Assembly: GCF_905163445.1 (NCBI RefSeq)
Contig: NC_053200.1
Coordinates: 248,001 to 312,000 of the forward strand
Direction of reading: 5' to 3'
Source of the DNA: Pararge aegeria
Taxonomy: Eukaryota > Arthropoda > Insecta > Lepidoptera > Nymphalidae
DNA: 64,000 bases
Position numbers and translations under genes: made by a program. The stretch's first letter is position 1. Each line of letters opens with the position of its first letter. Shown here one piece after another: positions 24,748-38,193 of this stretch. Under the pieces are notes generated by a model that saw only the letters and a program-made list of their open reading frames with translations, was not told the origin of the DNA and made no database searches.

Positions 24748-25722
24748 GTGCATCAACAGCAGCATAACTAGTATTAAAATAGTAATGAGTTTTTATTAAT
24801 GCATATATTCACATTAAATCTTGAATCTAAAGTCTAAAGGTGTCAAAACTAGATTTAGGTTAGGTTAGGTTAGAACATGAATACGAGGGGTGCCCGGCCT
24901 CAGGCCGGGCACTTGGGTTCAATTCAGTCAAAAATTATATGTTATTTACTATTATTTATATTTGAATGAGAATGACAAATAGCAATTATTTTGAATAGTT
25001 TTCAGAAAGAGACAGACGGGTGTGGTAGGGTAAAACCTCCAATTTAAAGTTCCCTTACTGCGTATATGTTATGTGTGTTTGCATAGTAGTTTACTATAAT
25101 GGTAAGCGGTTCGTGTAACGATCTTGCGCGTCTATATTTACAAGTGTGTGGGCAGTTCGTGTATTGATTATTCGATGACGAGACCTGGTAAGAGTCCCGT
25201 ATCGTTATTTTTCGTCACTACCTACCCCCCTACCTCCCCCCGTGCGGGGTACAATATTGATATGATATTAAAATAATACCATTAATAAATAACATAATAA
25301 AAGACCACCACTTTTATAGAGACATAACGCCACTGTGTGGCGCCGCCATCAGTCTCCTTAGACTCGGTACTTTGTCGTCGCCATCGACTTCGCACCGTCG
25401 CCCCATATAGTAGTGGCGCGGCGCGACGGGACTAATGTGTAAGTGAAAAAAAAAACAAAAAATAATAAATTAATTGTTATTTTACAATATCTTCTAATAT
25501 GAATAAGAGTACTTTGTATTGGTACGTTTTGTTTTTTGTTTTTTTTTTTTTAAACGGAACTGAACCTAAGTGACCGGCCTGCGGCCGGGCACCCGTCTTA
25601 TTCATGTTCTAACCTAACCTAACCTATCCAAACCTTTTAAAACTAGTTTGGATTCCTTTAGACCTCAGCCCACCGGCAACTACGACTAACTAAACACTGA
25701 TCTAGCTATCTGGCTTTCATCA
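24748..25722 (+). repeat. Satellite unit 16 (n=0, minimal 975-bp unit)
   Basis: Only the 72-bp end piece of 18S remains (25178-25249). It defines the unit backbone without any full subrepeat. It has CCTGGTAAG in place of CCTCGTAAG. Confidence 0.9.
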
Positions 25723-27106
25723 GTGCATCAACAGCAGCATAACTAGTATTAAAATAGTAAAGAGTTTTTATTAATGCATATATTCACATTAAATCTTGAA
25801 TCTAAAGTCTAAAGGTGTCAAAACTAGATTTAGGTTAGGTTAGGTTAGAACATGAATACGAGGGGTGCCCGGCCACAGGCCGGGCACTTGGGTTCAGTTC
25901 AGTCAAAAATTATATGTTATTTACTATTATTTATATTTGAATGAGAATGACAAATAGCAATTATTTTGAATAGTTTTCAGAAAGAGACAGACGGGTGTGG
26001 TAGGGTAAAACCTCCAATTTAAAGTTCCCTTACTGCGTATATGTTATGTGTGTTTGCATAGTAGTTTACTATAATGGTAAGCGGTTCGTGTAACGATCTT
26101 GCGCGTCTATATTTACAAGTGTGTGGGCAGTTCGTGTATTGATTATTCGATGACGAGACCTCGTAAGAGTCCCGTATCGTTATTTTTCGTCACTACCTAC
26201 CCGTACCTCCCCCCCCGTGCAGGGAGTGGGTAATTTGCGCGCCTGCTGCCTTCCTTGGATGTGGTAGCAGTTTCTCAGGCTCCCTCACCGGAATCGAACC
26301 CTGATTCCCCGTTACCCGCGACAAACAATGGTAGTCGCAGAAACTCATTCCGATTACGAGACCTCGTAAGAGTCCCGTATCGTTATTTTTCGTCACTACC
26401 TACCCGTACCTCCCCCCCCGTGCAGGGAGTGGGTAATTTGCGCGCCTGCTGCCTTCCTTGGATGTGGTAGCAGTTTCTCAGGCTCCCTCACCGGAATCGA
26501 ACCCTGATTCCCCGTTACCCGCGACAAACAATGGTAGTCGCAGAAACTCATTCCGATTACGAGACCTCGTAAGAGTCCCGTATCGTTATTTTTCGTCACT
26601 ACCTACCCCCCTACCTCCCCCCGTGCGGGGTACAATATTGATATGATATTAAAATAATACCATTAATAAATAACATAATAAAAGACCACCACTTTTATAG
26701 AGACATAACGCCACTGTGTGGCGCCGCCATCAGTCTCCTTAGACTCGGTACTTTGTCGTCGCCGTCGACTTCGCACCGTCGCCCCATATAGTAGTGGCGC
26801 GGCGCGACGGGACTAATGTGTAAGTGAAAAAAAAAAAAAAATAATAATAAATTAATTGTTATTTTACAATATCTTCTAATATGAATAAGAGTACTTTGTA
26901 TTGGTACGTTTTGTTTTTTGTTTTTTTTTTTTTTTAAACGGAACTGAACCTAAGTGACCGGCCTGCGGCCGGGCACCCGTCTTATTCATGTTCTAACCTA
27001 ACCTAACCTATCCAAACCTTTTAAAACTAGTTTGGATTCCTTTAGACCTCAGCCCACCGGCAACTACGACTAACTAAACACTGATCTAGCTATCTGGCTT
27101 TCATCA
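25723..27106 (+). repeat. Satellite unit 17 (n=2)
   Basis: 18S block at 26153-26630. Shares ATATGTTATTTAC, GACAAATAGC and AAAACCTCC with unit 16. Confidence 0.9.
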
Positions 27107-28287
27107 GTGCATCAACAGCAGCATAATTAGTATTAAAATAGTAATGAGTTTTTATTAATGCATATATTCACATTAAATCTTGAATCTAAAGTCTAAAGGT
27201 GTCAAAACTAGATTTAGGTTAGGTTAGGTTAGAACATGAATACGAGGGGTGCCCGGCCACAGGCCGGGCACTTGGGTTCAGTTCAGTCAAAAATTATATA
27301 TTATTTACTATTATTTATATTTGAATGAGAATGAAAAATAGCAATTATTTTGAATAGTTTTCAGAAAGAGACAGACGGGTGTGGTAGGGTAAAATCTCCA
27401 ATTTAAAGTTCCCTTATTGCGTATATGTTATGTGTGTTTGCATAGTAGTTTACTATAATGGTAAGCGGTTCGTGTAACGATCTTGCGCGTCTATATTTAC
27501 AAGTGTGTGGGCAGTTCGTGTATTGATTATTCGATGACGAGACCTCGTAAGAGTCCCGTATCGTTATTTTTCGTCACTACCTACCCGTACCTCCCCCCCC
27601 GTGCAGGGAGTGGGTAATTTGCGCGCCTGCTGCCTTCCTTGGATGTGGTAGCAGTTTCTCAGGCTCCCTCACCGGAATCGAACCCTGATTCCCCGTTACC
27701 CGCGACAAACAATGGTAGTCGCAGAAACTCATTCCGATTACGAGACCTCGTAAGAGTCCCGTATCGTTATTTTTCGTCACTACCTACCCCCCTACCTCCC
27801 CCCGTGCGGGGTACAATATTGATATGATATTAAAATAATACCATTAATAAATAACATAATAAAAGACCACCACTTTTATAGAGACATAATGCCACTGTGT
27901 GGCGCCGCCATCAGTCTCCTTAGACTCGGTACTTTGTCGTCGCCATCGACTTCGCACCGTCGCCCCATATAGTAGTGGCGCGGCGCGACGGGACTAATGT
28001 GTAAGTGAAAAAAAAAAAAAAAATAATAATAAATTAATTGTTATTTTACAATATCTTCTAATATGAATAAGAGTACTTTGTATTGGTACGTTTTGTTTTT
28101 TGTTTTTTTTTTTTTTAAACGGAACTGAAATTAAGTGACCGGCCTGCGGCCGGGCACCCGTCTTATTCATGTTCTAACCTAACCTAACCTATCCAAACCT
28201 TTTAAAACTAGTTTGGATTCCTTTAGACCTCAGCCCAACGGCAACTACGACTAACTAAACACTGATCTAGCTATCTGGCTTTCATCA
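27107..28287 (+). repeat. Satellite unit 18 (n=1)
   Basis: 18S block at 27537-27811. Confidence 0.9.
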
Positions 28288-30072
28288 GTGCATCAACAGC
28301 AGCATAACTAGTATTAAAATAGTAATGAGTTTTTATTAATGCATATATTCACATTAAATCTTGAATCTAAAGTCTAAAGGTGTCAAAACTAGATTTAGGT
28401 TAGGTTAGGTTAGAACATGAATACGAGGGGTGCCCGGCCACAGGCCGGGCACTTGGGTTCAGTTCAGTCAAAAATTATATATTATTTACTATTATTTATA
28501 TTTGAATGAGAATGAAAAATAGCAATTATTTTGAATAGTTTTCAGAATGAGACAGACGGGTGTGGTAGGGTAAAATCTCCAATTTAAAGTTCCCTTATTG
28601 CGTTTATGTTATGTGTGTTTGCATAGTAGTTTACTATAACGGTAAGCGGTTCGTGTAACGATCTTGCGCGTCTATATTTACAAGTGTGTGGGCAGTTCGT
28701 GTATTGATTATTCGATGACGAGACCTCGTAAGAGTCCCGTATCGTTATTTTTCGTCACTACCTACCCGTTTCTCCCCCCCCGTGCAGGGGGTAATTTGCG
28801 CGCCTGCTGCCTTCCTTGGATGTGGTAGCAGTTTCTCAGGCTCCCTCACCGGAATCGAACCCTGATTCCCCGTTACCCGCGACAAACAATGGTAGTCGCA
28901 GAAACTCATTCCGATTACGAGACCTCGTAAGAGTCCCGTATCGTTATTTTTCGTCACTACCTACCCGTACCTCCCCCCCCCGTGCAGGGAGTGGGTAATT
29001 TGCGCGCCTGCTGCCTTCCTTGGATGTGGTAGCAGTTTCTCAGGCTCCCTCACCGGAATCGAACCCTGATTCCCCGTTACCCGCGACAAACAATGGTAGT
29101 CGCAGAAACTCATTCCGATTACGAGACCTCGTAAGAGTCCCGTATCGTTATTTTTCGTCACTACCTACCCGTACCTCCCCCCCCGTGCAGGGAGTGGGTA
29201 ATTTGCGCGCCTGCTGCCTTCCTTGGATGTGGTAGCAGTTTCTCAGGCTCCCTCACCGGAATCGAACCCTGATTCCCCGTTACCCGCGACAAACAATGGT
29301 AGTCGCAGAAACTCATTCCGATTACGAGACCTCGTAAGAGTCCCGTATCGTTATTTTTCGTCACTACCTACCCGTACCTCCCCCACCGTGCAGGGAGTGG
29401 GTAATTTACGCGCCTGCTGCCTTCCTTGGATGTGGTAGCAGTTTCTCAGGCTCCCTCACCGGAATCGAACCCTGATTCCCCGTTACCCGCGACAAACAAT
29501 GGTAGTCGCAGAAACTCATTCCGATTACGAGACCTCGTAAGAGTCCCGTATCGTTATTTTTCGTCACTACCTACCCCCCTACCTCCCCCCGTGCGGGGTA
29601 CAATATTGATATGATATTAAAATAATACCATTAATAAATAACATAATAATAGACCACCACTTTTATAGAGACATAACGCCACTGTGTGGCGCCGCCATCA
29701 GTCTCCTTAGAGTCGGTACTTTGTCGTCGCCGTCGACTTCGCACCTTCGCCCCATATAGTAGTGGCGCGGCGCGACGGGCCTAATGTGTAAGTGAAAAAA
29801 AAAAAAAAAAAAATTAAATTAATTGTTATTTTACAATATCTTCTAATATGAATAAGAGTACTTTGTATTGGTACGTTTTGTTTTTTGTTTTTTTTTTTTT
29901 TAAACGGAACTGAACCTAAGTGACCGGCCTGCGGCCGGGCACCCGTCTTATTCATGTTCTAACCTAACCTAACCTATCCAAACCTTTTAAAACTAGTTTG
30001 GATTCCTTTAGACCTCAGCCCACCGGCAACGACGACTAACTAAACACTGATCTAGCTATCTGGCTTTCATCA
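28288..30072 (+). repeat. Satellite unit 19 (n=4)
   Basis: 18S block at 28718-29598. The first subrepeat lacks a few bases in the GGGAGTGGG stretch (about 28788). Confidence 0.9.
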
Positions 30073-31457
30073 GTGCATCAACAGCAGCATAACTAGTATT
30101 AAAATAGTAATGAGTTTTTATTAATGCATATATTCACATTAAATCTTGAATCTAAAGTCTAAAGGTGTCAAAACTAGATTTAGGTTAGGTTAGGTTAGAA
30201 CATGAATACGAGGGGTGCCCGGCCACAGGCCGGGCACTTGGGTTCAGTTCAATTAAAAAATTATATATTATTTACTATTATTTATATTTGAATGAGAATG
30301 AAAAATAGCAATTATTTTGAATAGTTTTCAGAAAGAGACAGACGGGTGTGGTAGGGTAAAATCTCCAATTTAAAGTTCCCTTACTGCGTATATGTTATGT
30401 GTGTTTGCATAGTAGTTTACTATAATGGTAAGCGGTTCGTGTAACGATCTTGCGCGTCTATATTTACAAGTGTGTGGGCAGTTCGTGTATTGATTATTCG
30501 ATGACGAGACCTCGTAAGAGTCCCGTATCGTTATTTTTCGTCACTACCTACCCGTACCTCCCCCCCCGTGAAGGGAGTGGGTAATTTGCGCGCCTGCTGC
30601 CTTCCTTGGATGTGGTAGCAGTTTCTCAGGCTCCCTCACCGGAATCGAACCCTGATTCCCCGTTACCCGCGACAAACAATGGTAGTCGCAGAAACTCATT
30701 CCGATTACGAGACCTCGTAAGAGTCCCGTATCGTTATTTTTCGTCACTACCTACCCGTACCTCCCCCCCCGTGCAGGGAGTGGGTAATTTGCGCGCCTGC
30801 TGCCTTCCTTGGATGTGGTAGCAGTTTCTCAGGCTCCCTCACCGGAATCGAACCCTGATTCCCCGTTACCCGCGACAAACAATGGTAGTCGCAGAAACTC
30901 ATTCCGAATACGAGACCTCGTAAGAGTCCCGTATCGTTATTTTTCGTCACTACCTACCCCCCTACCTCCCCCCGTGCGGGGTACAATATTGATATGATAT
31001 TAAAATAATACCATTAATAAATAACATAATAAAAGACCACCACTTTTATAGAGACATAACGCCACTGTGTGGCGCCGCCATCAGTCTCCTTAGACTCGGT
31101 ACTTTGTCGTCGCCATCGACTTCACACCGTCGCCCCATATAGTAGTGGCGCGGCGCGACGGGACTAATGTGTAAGTAAAAAAAAAAAAAAAAAATAATAA
31201 ATTAATTGTTATTTTACAATATCTTCTAATATGAATAAGAGTACTTTGTATTGGTACGTTTTGTTTTTTGTTTTTTTTTTTTTTTTAAACGGAACTGAAC
31301 CTAAGTGACCGGCCTGCGGCCGGGCACCCGTCTTATTCATGTTCTAACCTAACTTAACCAATCCAAACCTTTTAAAACTAGTTTGGATTCCTTTAGACCT
31401 CAGCCCACCGGCAACTACGACTAACTAAACACTGATCTAGCTATCTGGCTTTCATCA
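30073..31457 (+). repeat. Satellite unit 20 (n=2)
   Basis: 18S block at 30504-30981. The CCTAA tract of the right arm is altered (ACTTAACCAATCC). Confidence 0.9.
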
Positions 31458-32641
31458 GTGCATCAACAGCAGCATAATTAGTATTAAAATAGTAATGAGT
31501 TTTTATTAATGCATATATTCACATTAAATCTTGAATCTAAAGTCTAAAGGTGTCAAAACTAGATTTAGGTTAGGTTAGGTTAGAACATGAATACGAGGGG
31601 TGCCCGGCCACAGGCCGGGCACTTGGGTTCAGTTCATTCAAAAATTATATATTATTTACTATTATTTATATTTGAATGAGAATGAAAAATAGCAATTATT
31701 TTGAATAGTTTTCAGAATGAGACAGACGGGTGTGGTAGTATAAAATCTCCAATTTAAAGTTCCCTTATTGCGTAGGTATATGTTATGTGTGTTTGCATAG
31801 TAGTTTACTATAATGGTAAGCGGTTCGTGTAACGATCTTGCGCGTCTATATTTACAAGTGTGTGGGCAGTTCGTGTATTGATTATTCGATGACGAGACCT
31901 CGTAAGAGTCCCGTATCGTTATTTTTCGTCACTACCTACCCGTACCTCCCCCCCCCGTGCAGGGAGTGGGTAATTTGCGCGCCTGCTGCCTTCCTTGGAT
32001 GTGGTAGCAGTTTCTCAGGCTCCCTCACCGGAATCGAACCCTGATTCCCCGTTACCCGCGACAAACAATGGTAGTCGCAGAAACTCATTCCGATTACGAG
32101 ACCTCGTAAGAGTCCCGTATCGTTATTTTTCGTCACTACCTACCCCCCTACCTCCCCCCGTGCGGGGTACAATATTGATATGATATTAAAATAATACCAT
32201 TAATAAATAACATAATAAAAGACCACCACTTTTATAGAGACATAACGCCACTGTGTGGCGCCGCCATCAGTCTCCTTAGACTCTGTACTTTGTCGTCGCC
32301 GTCGACTTCGCACCTTCGCCCATATAGTAGTGGCGCGGCGCGACGGGCCTAATGTGTAAGTGAAAAAAAAAAAAAAAAAAATTAAATTAATTGTTATTTT
32401 ACAATATCTTCTAATATGAATAAGAGTACTTTGTATTGGTACGTTTTGTTTTTTGTTTTTTTTTTTTTTTAAACGGAACTGAACCTAAGTGACCGGACTG
32501 CGGCCGGGCACCCGTCTTATTCATGTTCTAACCTAACCTAACCTATCCAAACCTTTTAAAACTAGTTTGGATTCCCTTAGACCTCAGCCCACCGGCAACT
32601 ACGACTAACTAAACACTGATCTAGCTATCTGGCTTTCATCA
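31458..32641 (+). repeat. Satellite unit 21 (n=1)
   Basis: 18S block at 31892-32167. Left half is of the unit 1 subtype (GTAGTATAAAAT). Confidence 0.9.
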
Positions 32642-34029
32642 GTGCATCAACAGCAGCATAACTAGTATTAAAATAGTAATGAGTTTTTATTAATGCATAT
32701 ATTCACATTAAATCTTGAATCTAAAGTCTAAAGGTGTCAAAACTAGATTTAGGTTAGGTTAGGTTAGAACATGAATACGAGGGGTGCCCGGCCACAGGCC
32801 GGGCACTTGGGTTCAGTTCAGTCAAAAATTATATATTATTTACTATTATTTATATTTGAATGAGAATGAAAAATAGCAATTATTTTGAATAGTTTTCAGA
32901 ATGAGACAGACGGGTGTGGTAGTATAAAATCTCCAATTTAAAGTTCCCTTATTGCGTAGGTATATGTTATGTGTGTTTGCATAGTAGTTTACTATAATGG
33001 TAAGCGGTTCGTGTAACGATCTTGCGCGTCTATATTTACAAGTGTGTGGGCAGTTCGTGTATTGATTATTCGATGACGAGACCTCGTAAGAGTCCCGTAT
33101 CGTTATTTTTCGTCACTACCTACCCGTACCTCCCCCCCCCGTGCAGGGAGTGGGTAATTTGCGCGCCTGCTGCCTTCCTTGGATGTGGTAGCAGTTTCTC
33201 AGGCTCCCTCACCGGAATCGAACCCTGATTCCCCGTTACCCGCGACAAACAATGGTAGTCGCAGAAACTCATTCCGATTACGAGACCTCGTAAGAGTCCC
33301 GTATCGTTATTTTTCGTCACTACCTACCCGTACCTCCCCCCCGTGCAGGGAGTGGGTAATTTGCGCGCCTGCTGCCTTCCTTGGATGTGGTAGCAGTTTC
33401 TCAGGCTCCCTCACCGGAATCGAACCCTGATTGCCCGTTACCCGCGACAAACAATGGTAGTCGCAGAAACTCATTCCGATTACGAGACCTCGTAAGAGTC
33501 CCGTATCGTTATTTTTCGTCACTACCTACCCCCCTACCTCCCCCCGTGCGGGGTACAATATTGATATGATATTAAAATAATACCATTAATAAATAACATA
33601 ATAAAAGACCACCACTTTTATAGAGACATAACGCCACTGTGTGGCGCCGCCATCAGTCTCCTTAGACTCGGTACTTTGTCGTCGCCATCGACTTCACACC
33701 GTCGCCCCATATAGTAGTGGCGCGGCGCGACGGGACTAATGTGTAAGTGAAAAAAAAAAAAAAAAATAATAAATTAATTGTTATTTTACAATATCTTCTA
33801 ATATGAATAAGAGTACTTTGTATTGGTACGTTTTGTTTTTTGTTTTTTTTTTTTTTTTAAACGGAACTGAACCTAAGTGACCGGCCTGCGGCCGGGCACC
33901 CGTCTTATTCATGTTCTAACCTAACCTAACCAATCCAAACCTTTTAAAACTAGTTTGGATTCCTTTAGACCTCAGCCCACCGGCAACTACGACTAACTAA
34001 ACACTGATCTAGCTATCTGGCTTTCATCA
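32642..34029 (+). repeat. Satellite unit 22 (n=2)
   Basis: 18S block at 33076-33553. Left half is of the unit 1 subtype. Confidence 0.9.
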
Positions 34030-35402
34030 GTGCATCAACAGCAGCATAACTAGTATTAAAATAGTAATGAGTTTTTATTAATGCATATATTCACATTAAA
34101 TCTTGAATCTAAAGTCTAAAGGTGTCAAAACTAGATTTAGGTTAGGTTAGGTTAGAACATGAATACGAGGGGTGCCCGGCCACAGGCCGGGCACTTGGGT
34201 TCAGTTCAGTCAAAAATTATATATTATTTACTATTATTTATATTTGAATGAGAATGAAAAATAGCAATTATTTTGAATAGTTTTCAGAAAGAGACAGACG
34301 GGTGTGGTAGGGTAAAATCTCCAATTTATAGTTCCCTTACTGCGTATATGTTATGTGTGTTTGCATAGTAGTTTACTATAATGGTAAGCGGTTCGTGTAA
34401 CGATCTTGCGCGTCTATATTTACAAGTGTGTGGGCAGTTCGTGTATTGATTATTCGATGACGAGACCTCGTAAGAGTCCCGTATCGTTATTTTTCGTCAC
34501 TACCTACCCGTACCTCCCCCCCGTGCAGGGAGTGGGTAATTTGCGCGCCTGCTGCCTTCCTTGGATGTGGTAGCAGTTTCTCAGGCTCCCTCACCGGAAT
34601 CGAACCCTGATTCCCCGTTACCCGCGACAAACAATGGTAGTCGCAGAAACTCATTCCGATTACGAGACCTCGTAAGAGTCCCGTATCGTTATTTTTCGTC
34701 ACTACCTACCCGTACCTCCCCCCCGTGCAGGGAGTGGGTAATTTGCGCGCCTGCTGCCTTCCTTGGATGTGGTAGCAGTTTCTCAGGCTCCCTCACCGGA
34801 ATCGAACCCTGATTCCCCGTTACCCGCGACAAACAATGGTAGTCGCAGAAACTCATTCCGATTACGAGACCTCGTAAGAGTCCCGTATCGTTATTTTTCG
34901 TCACTACCTACCCCCCTACCTCCCCCCGTGCGGGGTACAATATTGATATGATATTAAAATAATACCATTAATAAATAACATAATAAAAGACCACCACTTT
35001 TATAGAGACATAACGCCACTGTGTGGCGCCGCCATCAGTCTCCTTAGACTCGGTACTTTGTCGTCGCCGTCGACTTCGCACCGTCGCCCCATATAGTAGT
35101 GGCGCGGCGCGACGGGACTAATGTGTAAGTGAAAAAAAAAAATAATAAATTAATTGTTATTTTACAATATCTTCTAATATGAATAAGAGTACTTTGTATT
35201 GGTACGTTTTGTTTTTTGTTTTTTTTTTTTTAAACGGAACTGAACCTAAGTGACCGGCCTGCGGCCGGGCACCCGTCTTATTCATGTTCTAACCTAACCT
35301 AACCTATCCAAACCTTTTAAAACTAGTTTGGATTCCTTTAGACCTCAGCCCACCGGCAACTACGACTAACTAAACACTGATCTAGCTATCTGGCTTTCAT
35401 CA
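34030..35402 (+). repeat. Satellite unit 23 (n=2)
   Basis: 18S block at 34460-34935. The poly-A run is shorter than in the other units. Confidence 0.9.
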
Positions 35403-35617
35403 GTGCATCAACAGCAGCATAACTAGTATTAAAATAGTAATGAGTTTTTATTAATGCATATATTCACATTAAATCTTGAATCTAAAGTCTAAAGGTGTCA
35501 AAACTAGATTTAGGTTAGGTTAGGTTAGAACATGAATACGAGGGGTGCCCGGCCACAGGCCGGGCACTTGGGTTCAGTTCAGTCAAAAATTATATATTAT
35601 TTACTATTATTTATTTA
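35403..35617 (+). repeat. Satellite unit 24, first piece
   Basis: Linker, left arm and start of the AT-rich block. It is cut in TTACTATTATTTA by the family D LINE and continues at about 40626. Confidence 0.85.
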
Positions 35618-35914
35618 TTTTATTTATTTATTTAAACATCTTTATTGCGTAATAAAGGAGAACATACGAATATAGTTAAAAAAAAATTTAAAAGCAAAAG
35701 GCGACCTTATCACTAAAAGTGATCTCTGCCAGGTAACCTTACCGATAGTACACAACAAAACATGAGAGACGGGAAATCGCAATTAAAATAAACAATACAT
35801 AAATTTACACACTTAAGTACATACTACTAATAACTAATATAATAAATTATTAAAAGAGATAAATAAAATAAGATATAAATAAATATAAATATATATATAT
35901 ATATTAACAAATAT

Positions 35915-36637
35915 TTATATATATTTACTATAGATACATAAGTACACATATACGAACAACAAAATTATAATGACAAATAGTGATACACGGCTTTTGAAAA
36001 TAGCTAGGGATTTAGAGTGACGAATATCGTCAGGGAGTGCATTCCACAGCGTTGCAGCTTTTATTGTGAAGGATTCCGAGTAACTTTGAGACTTACATTT
36101 CATCATTCGGAGAATATTCTCCCTAGCAGAACGCTGAGATCCTTGAGATGGACACGGGCAAAGGAAATGAAAGCGTTGTTTAAGGTAGAGTGGTGTCCAA
36201 GGATGAAATAGAGTAGAATACAGGATTGAAAGAACATGCAGATTACGCCGATGCCTAATAGGAAGCCACTTCAATTTTTTGCGATACTCAGAGATGTGAT
36301 CATATTTCCTGAGACCAAATATGAATCTTATGCATAAGTTTTGTAGTCGCTCCAGCTTATCCAGAAGGTCCTCAGTCAAGTCTAAATAACAGGCATCGGC
36401 ATAATCTAAAATAGGAAGAAGAAGGGTATTGGCTAATAAAATCTTAGTCTTGATAGGCAAGAGATTTTTCCATCTTTTTAAGGACCCAAAGGCACTAAAA
36501 ACTTTCTGGCTTACATGGGCTACTTGCGGCCTCCAAGATAAACTGATGTCCATGAGAATGCCTAGGTTTTTCACAGTTTTGCTATAAGGCAGCAGAGACC
36601 CATCAAAAGTGACTTGCGGAATACCAGAAAAATTCAC
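35915..36637 (-). pseudogene. Family D ORF2, C-terminal part after the frameshift (about 240 aa)
   Basis: It continues ORF2 downstream of the polymerase core, covering thumb and C-terminal regions: VKNLGILMDISLSW near residue 22, then a run like LLANTLLLPILDYADACY (about 65-82). The pattern NLGI(L/H)xD...W followed by a Y/LDYA block is typical of the region after FADD/YADD in jockey-superfamily LINEs. It overlaps the upstream frame by four bases. The true reading frame crosses from one to the other near 36655, where one base appears to be missing in a TTGG context. The last residues before the stop are hydrophobic and probably lie past the natural end or reflect drift. Confidence 0.7.
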
Positions 36638-38193
36638 TTTCGCAATTTGCCTAGAATTACCAAAATAATTGACTGAGACTTGCTGGCATTAACCAATAAC
36701 CCATGAGATCTGCTCCAGTCACAGATAGCACTAAGGTCAGCGTTGAGTCTATTTACAGCCTCAGGAATATCAGAAACCAGAGCAGACACATATATTTGAA
36801 AATCATCCGCATAAAGATGATAAGGTAAAGAAAGGAGATCAGTCATGGTATTTATGAAAATGGAGAATAGAAGAGGAGATAGTACACCACCCTGTGGAAC
36901 ACCAGCAAGGAGGCGGCAGTAAGAAGAGAATTTATCTTTGACTCTGATACATTGCGTACGATCATGTAAATAAGAATCGAACCATCTAACTACAGGATAA
37001 GAAATATTAATGGAATCTAGTATGGCCAAGAGAATCTCAAAATCCACAGTGTTGAATGCATTGGAGAAATCAAGCAAAGCCAAAATGGTCACCTGCTTAT
37101 TATCAATACCTAAACGAATATCGTCACAGACATTGGTTAAAGCCGTGACAGTGCTGTGCCCACGACGAAAGCCAGATTGAAAAGTGCTAAGGATATTATT
37201 TTTAGAAAGAAATAAAGATAATTGAGAATTAACAATACGTTCCAGGACTTTAGATAAGAACGGAAGAATAGAAATAGGTCGGAAATGAGAAAACAAAGAC
37301 GGGTTAGAATTTTTAGGAATAGGTATGACCTCAGCTATACGCCAGGCACTAGGAAAGGTACTAGATGAGAGAGATAGATTAAATAAGTAGCACAAAACGT
37401 ATAAGATGTAATCTAAACTTAACAATATCATCTTACGGCTGATACCGTCATTTCCCAAAGCATCTGATTTAACTGCATTTATGTGCTTTATTTTTTCACC
37501 AGGACTGACCACGCTAAATTGGAACAATGGAAAATGAGGCCTTGAACGCGAGCTTATCGAAGCCAGAGTTTCCGTTTTGCGACTAATACTAGTTGTCACA
37601 TTACTGAAATGACGATTCAAAGCATCTATATCCACACTATCAGGAACACTTTTTTGCCGGCGACCAATGCCCAAAGTTTCCAAAAATTTCCACACCTTAA
37701 GGGTACTCTTTCCATCAACTGAAGAGTGGATATAATTGCGCTGAGCGTCTCTGCACATCTTGTTACACCGATTCCGCAGCCGCTTATACTTAAGCAAGTT
37801 GGCATCAGAGGGTTGGATCTTATACCTTGATTTCGCCGCGTTACGCTTAGACATGGCGAGCTTTATATCATGAGTAAGCCACGGTGCAGGCAGATGCTTT
37901 AGTTTAATCGGTCGAAAAGGTGCATGGGTATCAAAGAGTTCAATAAGAAGAGAATTTAAAATAGAGATCTTTTCATCCAGCGAAGGAGCATTGAAAACTA
38001 CGTCCCAATCTATGCAATTTAGATCCCGCAAGAAATGATCATTGCTAAACTTGTGAAAACTACGACGCATGACTGGTGTTGGCTTGAGCTTAGGCGGGCG
38101 CACATTATAGGATAGGTATACCAAATCGTGGTAAGAAAAAAGCTGCCGCAGAAAGCTGGCCAAAAGAACTAACATACGCCGATGCAGAGACAA
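36634..38193 (-). pseudogene. Family D ORF2, reverse transcriptase core
   Basis: In-frame element protein begins about residue 20; the first 19 residues are out of frame because of a frameshift near 38145. Visible blocks are SYHDLVYLSY (end of the endonuclease, with the SxH pair), HFRPISILPFLSKVLERIV (about 305-323), FQSGFRRGHSTVTAL (342-356), LLDFSNAFNTVD (about 376-387), GVPQGGVLSPLLFSIFINTM (about 425-444) and catalytic YADD (about 461-464). It is the polymerase of a non-LTR retrotransposon. The order and spacing are those of jockey/CR1-superfamily LINEs; an L2-like placement is a guess from YADDFQIY. The frame ends in a premature stop after SKSQSIIL, and the protein continues in the frame at 35915-36637. 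Confidence 0.8.

Noticed and set aside
435..34935. CRISPR-like array
   Set aside because: The repeats are 203 bp in direct contact, without unique spacers, in a eukaryotic genome.
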